From CAZCWM01 sp964622625 (GTDB taxonomy: Bacteria; Planctomycetota; Phycisphaerae; Phycisphaerales; Phycisphaeraceae), in contig CAZUUQ010000087.1 in the NCBI GenBank assembly GCA_964622625.1, forward strand, positions 1 through 11,711: 11,711 nucleotides of DNA, given 5' to 3'. Under the pieces are notes generated by a model. The model did not search any database. It saw nothing but the letters and a program-made list of their open reading frames with translations, and had not been told where the DNA came from. The translations under genes and the position numbers were made by a program. Shown one piece after another: positions 1 to 5,370 of the stretch (its first letter is position 1; every line of letters begins with the position of its first letter).

Positions 1-1295
1 ACTTCCAGCGGCGCGAGTTCCTGTTGCAGCGCGCCCGCATCCAGCTTCGCCATCGCCGCGTGCGCCGCGTCGGGTGTCACGCCGTCGCCGTATGTCAGCG
101 ACAGGCTGTGCGGCCCCTTGTTTTCGCTCAAATCCAGCGGCTGCGGTTCATAGCGCGGATTCACCGCCAGGAAGTAGACACGGTCGCCGTCGCGGCGCAG
201 GGACATGACGACATCGGGCATGCCGTCGCCGCCCAGCCGCGCGCCGCGGATCAGTTCGGCGGCATGGACCAGATCGGTGCGGCCGGTGATCTCGGCGTTG
301 ATGCGGGCCATCGCCTGCTGATTTTCGTCGCTGACCATGAACGAACGGCGGGCGAAGTTCGGCTCAAGCGTCTCCGGGCCGAAGGTGAACCAGCCGATGC
401 CGCACGCCCCGGCCGCGATCGCCTGCCAGGCTTCATTGCGCATCTCCCGCTCCTCGGGATCGCGGGCGCCGTGGCCTTCGCGCAGGCGGACGCACTCGAG
501 GAACATCATCAGCGGCTTGTCGGGCGCGAAGCTCCGCAGGCGGTCGCAGCCCTGCCAGACCAGCGGCAGCCAGTCGGCGCGGCCGACGATGCCGATGGGG
601 TAGATGTCCCAGCTCACCACGTCGGCGGCGGCGCACATCGCGGTATAGAGCGGGCGGCTCACCGCGTCCGGCCCCCAGAAGCGTTCGAGGAACAGATACG
701 AGAAGTTCAGAAACAGCGGCCGCTTGTCCCCGTAGCCCCGGCAGGCGGTCTCGCGCTCCCGGAGGCGCGGCATGATGCGTTCGATCAGCACGTCGGCGGG
801 AACGGTGGCAATCGTCTGCCCGGCCTGGCCGTCCGCGTCCATGGTCAGGCGCGGGCCGTCCTCGATGCGGATGTCCGGCTCATCGTCGTGCATCCACATG
901 AGGTTGCGCCGGTGGCCGATCAACTCGTGGCGTGGATCGGCCCCGACGTACATGCCCCTCGCCCCGGCCGCGCCGGCATATGCGGGATTGGCCATCGGCG
1001 ACAGGGCGGTGTTCACGCCCGTGCCCGCGAGCTTGTCCAGGTGCATCGCGTCGACCCACCAGGCGAAGATCGGCACGAACGGCTTGCCGTTGACCCGCAG
1101 GCCGCGCCGGCCGGCCGTCGTCACGCCCTCTGGACCGATGTCAGGCAAGCCTGCCGCACCGGATGCATCGCGATTCGTCATGTCGTCGTTTCCTTTGCAG
1201 TCCGCCGCCTGCCCCGCTGAATGTGTCAGGCAAGCCGCCAGGCCGGCAGCGCTCGCCTTGAGGAATGTCCGCCGATCCGTGCCATCATCAAGCAT
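1..1295 (-). CDS. Secreted glycoside-hydrolase-like protein, 3' end outside the window
   Basis: An open minus-strand frame runs from ATG at 1295 to the window edge, giving 431 codons without a stop. Residues 8-13 read RRTFLK, a twin-arginine (Tat) export motif, and LAAC at 19-22 is a lipobox, so the product is probably exported and may be a lipoprotein. The rest resembles a TIM-barrel glycosidase of GH clan A type: GKPFVPIFAWW at 70-80 (early strand), DDEP at 137-140 (E139 would be the acid/base), a WDIYP segment at 229-233, FLECV at 265-269 (E267 would be the nucleophile) and GACGIGWFTF at 297-306 (last strand). These roles are inferred from position, and the substrate is unknown. The internal ATG at 1181 has a better ribosome site (AAAGGA) but would remove the signal, so the first ATG is preferred. 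It is divergent from rnpA across 117 bp. Confidence 0.8.
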   Translation of the reverse strand, partial: MLDDGTDRRTFLKASAAGLAACLTHSAGQAADCKGNDDMTNRDASGAAGLPDIGPEGVTTAGRRGLRVNGKPFVPIFAWWVDAMHLDKLAGTGVNTALSPMANPAYAGAAGARGMYVGADPRHELIGHRRNLMWMHDDEPDIRIEDGPRLTMDADGQAGQTIATVPADVLIERIMPRLRERETACRGYGDKRPLFLNFSYLFLERFWGPDAVSRPLYTAMCAAADVVSWDIYPIGIVGRADWLPLVWQGCDRLRSFAPDKPLMMFLECVRLREGHGARDPEEREMRNEAWQAIAAGACGIGWFTFGPETLEPNFARRSFMVSDENQQAMARINAEITGRTDLVHAAELIRGARLGGDGMPDVVMSLRRDGDRVYFLAVNPRYEPQPLDLSENKGPHSLSLTYGDGVTPDAAHAAMAKLDAGALQQELAPLE

Positions 1296-1343
1296 GTCTG
1301 CCGCTTCCCACCGACCGGATCAGCCGCCGCGCACGCCGCAGGG

Positions 1344-1373
1344 TTGGCCGGGTCGGGCCACGGGCGTCACAAT
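1344..1373 (+). promoter_or_regulatory. Candidate promoter for rnpA-yidD
   Basis: TTGGCC at 1344-1349 and CACAAT at 1368-1373 are 18 nt apart, about 39 nt upstream of the rnpA ATG. Both boxes deviate from the sigma-70 consensus. The call rests mainly on position in the 117-bp divergent gap. Confidence 0.25.
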
Positions 1374-1412
1374 AGCTTTCCGTCACTGGCGTGTCCCGAC
1401 TCTGAGTGAAAC

Positions 1413-1805
1413 ATGGTCCAGCCTCAGCCGCCGCAACATCCGCGACTGACGATTCCCCGCAGCCGCCGATTGAGTGGGCGGCGCGCCTTTGCCGCTGTGT
1501 TCGCCGCCCGCCTGCGCGAGCACGTGGGGCCGCTGACCATCTTCGCGCGGGCCAACGACCTGCCGCACAGCCGGCTGGGGCTGTCGGTCCCTCGCCGCGT
1601 GGGCGGGGCGGTGACGCGCAACGGGATCAAGCGGCGGCTGCGTGAGGCGTTTCGGCTGCGACAGCACGAGCTGCCCGGCGGCTATGATTGGGTCGTGACC
1701 GTGCGGCCACATGAGAGGCTGACGACTGAAGCGTATGAGGACCTGCTGGCCGCGGCGGTCAGGAATCTGGACCGCAAAGCCCGGCGCCGCAATGGGCGCG
1801 GGTGA
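1413..1805 (+). CDS. rnpA: Ribonuclease P protein component
   Basis: This is the basic protein subunit of RNase P, which binds the catalytic RNA and helps remove 5' leaders from tRNA precursors. The 130-residue product carries the family signature RNGIKRRLREAFR at 69-81, preceded by GLSVPRRVGGAV (56-67), and the aromatic FAAVF element at 26-30 that lines the leader-binding cleft. Length is normal, with a slightly long N-terminus and an Arg-rich tail. The ribosome site is weak (GAGTG upstream of ATG 1413), and no better in-frame start is seen. The usual upstream partner rpmH is absent: the 117 bp before the start are too short for L34 and encode no KRTxQPS-like peptide. yidD follows after 16 nt, so the two are probably co-transcribed. 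Confidence 0.95.
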   Translation: MVQPQPPQHPRLTIPRSRRLSGRRAFAAVFAARLREHVGPLTIFARANDLPHSRLGLSVPRRVGGAVTRNGIKRRLREAFRLRQHELPGGYDWVVTVRPHERLTTEAYEDLLAAAVRNLDRKARRRNGRG

Positions 1806-1821
1806 TCCGCGAGGTTGCGTC

Positions 1822-2070
1822 ATGTCGCTGCTGACCCCGATGTTCCGTGGCTTCGACACGCTGGTGGCGCGGCTGCTGATCGCGGGTGTGTGGGTGTATC
1901 GCGGCAGCTTCGGCCTGTTCATGGGCGGGCATTGCCGCCACCAGCCCACGTGCAGTCAGTACATGATCGACGCGGTGCGCAAGCATGGCCCGTGGCTGGG
2001 CGGATGGCGGGGGCTGCGGCGGGTGGTGCGGTGTCATCCTTTCGGCTCATGGGGTTACGACCCGGCCTGA
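1822..2070 (+). CDS. yidD: YidD membrane protein insertion efficiency factor
   Basis: A small (82 aa) membrane-associated protein of the YidD family, which is usually encoded between rnpA and yidC and assists membrane protein insertion by YidC. Family landmarks are CRHQPTCSQY at 38-47 (Cys38 and Cys44), KHGP at 54-57 and RCHPFGSWGYDP at 70-81 (Cys71). The N-terminal third is hydrophobic and amphipathic. ATG 1822 is chosen because GAGG at 1811-1814 lies 7 nt upstream. An in-frame ATG at 1792 would overlap rnpA and add residues unlike the family. yidC does not follow; the next gene is a YihY-type protein 75 bp downstream. Confidence 0.93.
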   Translation: MSLLTPMFRGFDTLVARLLIAGVWVYRGSFGLFMGGHCRHQPTCSQYMIDAVRKHGPWLGGWRGLRRVVRCHPFGSWGYDPA

Positions 2071-2145
2071 TACGGGCTGCCTGACAACACCCGTCCTGAG
2101 CGGACGCGGTCTGGGCCGAGGGGCGCTGCGAGCCGATAAAGGCTC

Positions 2146-3630
2146 ATGAAGGAGTATGTCCTGGAGTTTCTCCGTCCGCTTCTGCAGCGTCTGCGCCACT
2201 TCCTGACCGAGCCGGTCGAGGAACTTGGCCGCACGCGCCGGGCGCTGCAGTATGCCGGCCGGCTGTCCTTCCACTGCTACCGCAAACTCAAGCAGGACCG
2301 GGCGTCTCAGATGGCTGCGGCGCTGACGTATCGGACGCTGTTCAGTCTGCTGCCGATGCTCGCTTTGGCGTTGGTGGTGCTGGGCAGCTTCCAGGGGCTG
2401 GAGCAGTACCACGAGCGGTTTCGTGAGAGCATCGTGGAGTTTCTGCTTCCCGACACGCTGCTGGCGGTGGAGATCGAGGAGACGTCGGCCGGGCGCGGCG
2501 AGTTACGCGACGAGGTGCGCGGCGAGGCTCAGGAGGTTGAGCCGCGGGCCCTGGATGATGCCCGCAATCAACTGGGTGAGCGGATCGGCGGGATCATCGA
2601 CCAGCTTTCGCAGATCAATTTTCAGGGCATCGGCATCGTGGGCGTGCTGATCTTCGTGTATGCCGCGACGATGCTGCTGTCGACCATCGAGCGCAGCTTC
2701 AACAGCGTCTTCGGGGTCGAGCACGCCCGGCCCTGGTATCTGAGCCTGACGTTTTACTATGCCGTGGTGACGCTTGGTCCGATCGTGATCATTGCCGGGC
2801 AGGTGCTCCAGCAGGGCGCGTTCGAGACGCTCAGGGCCGGGGCGTGGACCAACTGGCTGGCCGGGCCGCTGGTGGTGATCTCGCCGGTGCTGACGACCTG
2901 GATCGTCCTGTGCCTGATGTTTGTGCTGCTGCCGCACACGCTGGTGCACAAGCAGCCGGCACTGATCGGCAGCCTGGTGGCGGCGGTGCTGTGGGTCATC
3001 ACCCAGGAGTTGTTCGCCATTTACGTCAGCCGGGCGGCCGTCACCAGTCTCTACGGCGCATTGGGCCTGGTTCCGTTGTTCCTTTACTGGATATTCCTGA
3101 CGTGGCTGATCGTGCTGTTCGGCCTGGAGCTGACAGCCACGTTGCAGGGGATGCGTACGGGGCGGCTGCGGCGGGCGGACCTGCGCGACGCGCCTGAGCT
3201 GGGCGAGACCGGCGAGCACGTGGACAACCCGCAGTGGCTGCTGCCGGTGATGATCCGCCTGGGCGGGCTTTTCACGCAAGGCCGCCAAGCCGACGCCCCG
3301 GAGCTGGCGGACCAACTGGGTCTGCCGGCCCCCTCGGTGGGGCGGCTGCTGGTGCGGCTTGAGGCTGCGGGTCTGGTGCATCGCGTGCGGCGCGGCGATG
3401 CGGAAGGTTTCGCTCTGGCGATGCCCGCGGGCCGCATCAGCCTGCGCCACCTGGTCGAACTGGCCGGCGAGATGGGTCGCGCCCGTACGGGCAAGCGTAC
3501 AGGCCGCGAGTGGGGCTATCTCGACAAGCTGTCCGGCGCGATGCAGGACGCGGCCGGTGACGCGACACTGGAAGACCTGCTGACCGAAGCTGGTGCGTCA
3601 GCAACCCCCAAACCATCCCGCGCCACCTGA
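2146..3630 (+). CDS. YihY/BrkB-family inner membrane protein with C-terminal winged-helix-like domain
   Basis: A 494-residue integral membrane protein of the YihY/virulence factor BrkB family. The family was once wrongly named RNase BN and its function is still unsettled. Six hydrophobic segments are visible at about 64-82, 162-181, 199-222, 238-262, 272-294 and 304-330. The family-typical AAALTYRTLFSLLP precedes segment 1, and SLYGALGLVPLFLYW (301-315) is also typical. Between segments 1 and 2 lies a long, very charged stretch (about 108-150, rich in E and R). After segment 6 a soluble tail at about 363-425 has the helix-turn-helix/wing pattern of a winged-helix domain (ELADQLGLPAPSVGRLLVRLEAAGLV). 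ATG 2146 has only AAAGG at a tight 3-nt spacing, with no better in-frame ATG nearby. It probably belongs to the rnpA-yidD transcript. No plus-strand terminator is clear after it. Confidence 0.9.
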   Translation: MKEYVLEFLRPLLQRLRHFLTEPVEELGRTRRALQYAGRLSFHCYRKLKQDRASQMAAALTYRTLFSLLPMLALALVVLGSFQGLEQYHERFRESIVEFLLPDTLLAVEIEETSAGRGELRDEVRGEAQEVEPRALDDARNQLGERIGGIIDQLSQINFQGIGIVGVLIFVYAATMLLSTIERSFNSVFGVEHARPWYLSLTFYYAVVTLGPIVIIAGQVLQQGAFETLRAGAWTNWLAGPLVVISPVLTTWIVLCLMFVLLPHTLVHKQPALIGSLVAAVLWVITQELFAIYVSRAAVTSLYGALGLVPLFLYWIFLTWLIVLFGLELTATLQGMRTGRLRRADLRDAPELGETGEHVDNPQWLLPVMIRLGGLFTQGRQADAPELADQLGLPAPSVGRLLVRLEAAGLVHRVRRGDAEGFALAMPAGRISLRHLVELAGEMGRARTGKRTGREWGYLDKLSGAMQDAAGDATLEDLLTEAGASATPKPSRAT

Positions 3631-3667
3631 CGCGTGGCACCCCCGCACAATTGTGGACCAGGCTGAC

Positions 3668-3708
3668 AAAAAAACCGGCCGACCCGCACAGAAGTACGGA
3701 TCAGCCGG
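3668..3708 (-). terminator. Intrinsic terminator of the minus-strand small RNA
   Basis: On the minus strand, CCGGCTGATCCG (3708-3697) pairs with CGGGTCGGCCGG (3686-3675) over 12 positions and is followed directly by seven T (3674-3668). Two of the pairs are G-U in the minus-strand RNA but A-C mismatches in a plus-strand RNA, and only the minus strand has the T-tract, so orientation is clear. Three inner pairs (UAC/GUG) can extend the stem to 15, closing a UUCU loop. Confidence 0.9.
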
Positions 3709-3857
3709 GCCGGGGTAAACATCCTTTGCGGATGATCGCGTCTAATTATCTGCTCTCATACCCAACACTCTATGCTTTTGACTGGTACTTACCAGTTCCT
3801 TTTGCGTTTTCCCCTCGCATTACAGCGCACGGACTCGTTCACGGCGGGCATGAGATC
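3668..3857 (-). ncRNA. Putative structured small RNA, about 190 nt, family unknown
   Basis: The span between a strong minus-strand promoter and an intrinsic terminator has no convincing coding frame and folds well. Numbering from the predicted start (3857 = 1): 3-12 (UCUCAUGCCC) pairs with 95-104 (GGGUAUGAGA), ten pairs with one G-U, closing a domain. Inside it are hairpin 39-42/52-55 (UGCG/CGCA, loop AGGGGAAAA) and hairpin 62-67/72-77 (ACUGGU/ACCAGU, loop AAGU). Downstream is hairpin 124-128/134-138 (CAUCC/GGAUG, loop GCAAA). The loop at 44-51 (GGGGAAAA) is complementary to 139-146 (UUUACCCC) except for one A-A, which would make a pseudoknot. No gene follows on this strand before the terminator, so it is a free-standing RNA rather than a leader. 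Size would suit 6S RNA, but the ends do not pair with each other as in 6S. I see no RNase P, tmRNA or SRP RNA signature. Confidence 0.72.
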
Positions 3858-3863
3858 AATGAG

Positions 3864-3891
3864 ATCATACCAGCCGCCTTGAGGATGTCAA
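3864..3891 (-). promoter_or_regulatory. Strong extended -10 sigma-70-type promoter for the small RNA
   Basis: On the minus strand the -35 box is TTGACA (3891-3886, perfect) and the -10 box is TATGAT (3869-3864, 5 of 6), with a 16-nt spacer. TGG directly precedes the -10 box, forming an extended -10 element. The predicted start is about G3857 or A3856. An AT-rich stretch lies further upstream at about 3911-3940. This is by far the best promoter match in the window. Confidence 0.85.
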
Positions 3892-4053
3892 ATCCACCAA
3901 GCCATCCAGTGGTTAAATATTAATGACTTAGAAGAAAGATCGTGGAAAAGCGGCCGATTCTGTGTCAGGTGGTGCGACAAGTCGCCCACGGCCTGCCGGC
4001 GCGCGTTCAATGTGCATCCGGCGGTCCAGGATCGGCCGATGACAGACGCCCGA
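3892..4053. other. Intergenic stretch between small RNA promoter and amidohydrolase gene
   Basis: This is the remainder of the gene-free interval 3631-4053. It includes an AT-rich patch (ttaaatattaatgactta, about 3912-3930) unusual for this GC-rich sequence, and no credible coding frame. Minus-strand transcripts from the amidohydrolase operon would read through it toward the small RNA promoter, because I see no T-tract terminator here. Between 3631 and 3667 there is a 10-bp palindrome, CACAATTGTG (3646-3655), of unknown meaning. Confidence 0.5.
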
Positions 4054-4084
4054 TCAGCGGCTGGCATCAGCCTCCGGCCGATCC
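4029..4084. repeat. Inverted repeat spanning the amidohydrolase stop codon
   Basis: GGATCGGCCG (4029-4038) and CGGCCGATCC (4075-4084) are perfect 10-bp inverted arms separated by 36 nt, with the stop codon (4054-4056) between them. No T-tract follows on the minus strand. It could be a 3' mRNA stem or chance in GC-rich sequence. Confidence 0.35.
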
Positions 4085-5367
4085 AGAAAGGTCCGAATAG
4101 CCGCACGGGTGCCGTCGAGATCGAAGCAGGCCCGCTGGTTGTCACCCAGCCACCGGCCCGCCACGCCGATTGCCTCGGCTTCGGTCAGGAGTCCCTCGTC
4201 GATCTCCGCCCGCAGCGCCCGTGTCAGCCAGAACCGCGCCTGGGCCGCGTAGGCGCAGACCAGCGTCGGCCAGAACGTATCGCCCCCGAAGACGAAAACC
4301 TTGTTGGCGGGCACGGCATGGATCAGCTTGCGCACCGTCTGGCTGACGGTCATCGGGTCGATGGACCAGGCCCAGCACAGATCCAGGTACGCATTGGGGA
4401 AGTGCTTGCCCAGGGCGATCCATTCGTCGACATACGGGTACCCCGCATGCATCAGCACGAACCGCGCCTCCGGATAGGCGATCAGCAGTTCGCACAGATG
4501 CGATGGGCGAATGCGGTCCATCTGCATGGTGCTGTGGCCGGCGTAGTAGCCGCAGTGGATCTTGATCGGCAGGTTGTGCTCGATGGCCCTCTGCACGCCA
4601 TGGCCCAGGCACCAGTCACCCAGACAGTTGCGTTCCCCCCCATCGAGCCGTCGGCCGCGCAGCAGTTTCGCCAACGCGTCGGCCGCCTCGACATCCCCTC
4701 GGGGCCGCCACGCCAGCGTCCGCTGATACGCGTGCTGCGTCTTGACGGCGACGGCCGTGGCGCCGTACCGCTCGAACACCGCGTCCATCGCCCGCTGCAA
4801 CGCGCCGAGGTTCTTGATCTCCACGCCCGACAGCGCGGCCGCGTCCTGGAGAATCGTCTCGCCGGCCGCCGCGAAAGTGACCCATGACAGGTCGTGCAGA
4901 AAGAAGTCCGCATCTTCCTCGTCCGGACCGAACGGCCCGGTATCGATCTGCACATGATCCAGCTTTGCCACGTCGCGCAGCAGGCGCAGGCGCTGTCCGG
5001 GTTTGCGCAGGGCGTCGAGCTGATCCTGAGCCGCCAGCACCGCATCGGCCGCAAGCTCCCGGATCCCGAAAACTTCCCGTGCCACCCAGCGCGCCGCCTG
5101 GCCGTAACCGGTGTGGGCGGTCAGCTCCCAGGCCGGCCGGATCGCGTCCACCCGCTGCGGCACGTCCCGGCCCTTGCGGTCTCGGGCGAATTCGATGGCC
5201 TCCTGGCTGGCGCCGGCATTGCGCAGATCACCCGACAGGTAGTGGCTGAGAATCGCCCCCAGCACGTCCGGTCCCTCCTCGACCCATTGCCGCTGCGAAC
5301 GCAGGTGTTCGTGCGTGTCGACCATCGTCGTGTGCTGGATGAAGTGTTCAAGGTCCGTGGCTGACAT
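4054..5367 (-). CDS. Amidohydrolase-superfamily metal-dependent hydrolase
   Basis: A 437-residue cytosolic protein with the amidohydrolase (metallo-TIM-barrel) residue pattern of the Amidohydro_2/uronate isomerase-like branch. The metal-binding HxH is DTHEHL (His19, His21) at the first strand. Further candidate ligands and catalytic residues are K209 (VKTQHAY), H271 (IKIHCGYYAGH), H307 (LMHAGYPY) and D363 (FGGDTFWP) at the last strand. The substrate cannot be read from sequence; known relatives include decarboxylases, lactonases and uronate isomerases. ATG 5367 is preceded by GGGAG with an 8-nt spacer lying inside the end of the NAD synthetase gene. The two genes are 3 nt apart, so they form an operon with probable translational coupling. 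No signal peptide is seen. Confidence 0.88.
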   Translation of the reverse strand: MSATDLEHFIQHTTMVDTHEHLRSQRQWVEEGPDVLGAILSHYLSGDLRNAGASQEAIEFARDRKGRDVPQRVDAIRPAWELTAHTGYGQAARWVAREVFGIRELAADAVLAAQDQLDALRKPGQRLRLLRDVAKLDHVQIDTGPFGPDEEDADFFLHDLSWVTFAAAGETILQDAAALSGVEIKNLGALQRAMDAVFERYGATAVAVKTQHAYQRTLAWRPRGDVEAADALAKLLRGRRLDGGERNCLGDWCLGHGVQRAIEHNLPIKIHCGYYAGHSTMQMDRIRPSHLCELLIAYPEARFVLMHAGYPYVDEWIALGKHFPNAYLDLCWAWSIDPMTVSQTVRKLIHAVPANKVFVFGGDTFWPTLVCAYAAQARFWLTRALRAEIDEGLLTEAEAIGVAGRWLGDNQRACFDLDGTRAAIRTFLDRPEADASR

Positions 5368-5370
5368 GGG

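Noticed and set aside
24..1220. 398-codon plus-strand frame
   Set aside because: It is the codon-aligned antisense shadow of the glycoside-hydrolase-like gene, His- and Val-rich with no family features, as is common in GC-rich DNA.
1296..1412. Search for rpmH (L34) upstream of rnpA
   Set aside because: The gap is shorter than an L34 gene and encodes no L34-like peptide.
2503..3450. 315-codon minus-strand frame
   Set aside because: It lies opposite the YihY gene and is a Gln/His/Arg-rich low-complexity translation, a shadow.
3789..3851. A 20-codon minus-strand frame inside the small RNA (starts MPAVNES, ends in a basic KRKRNW tail)
   Set aside because: It begins only about 6 nt after the predicted transcript start with no ribosome site, and it overlaps the paired segments. 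A short frame is expected by chance. It would be worth reviving only if conserved.
3651..3923. 90-codon plus-strand frame in the intergenic interval
   Set aside because: It is antisense to the small RNA, has no ribosome site or family resemblance, and is explained better by the RNA unit.
3900..3935. Possible dif/XerCD site in the AT-rich patch, prompted by the skew switch
   Set aside because: ttaaatatt resembles part of a dif arm, but the two half-sites and a 6-bp spacer cannot be aligned.
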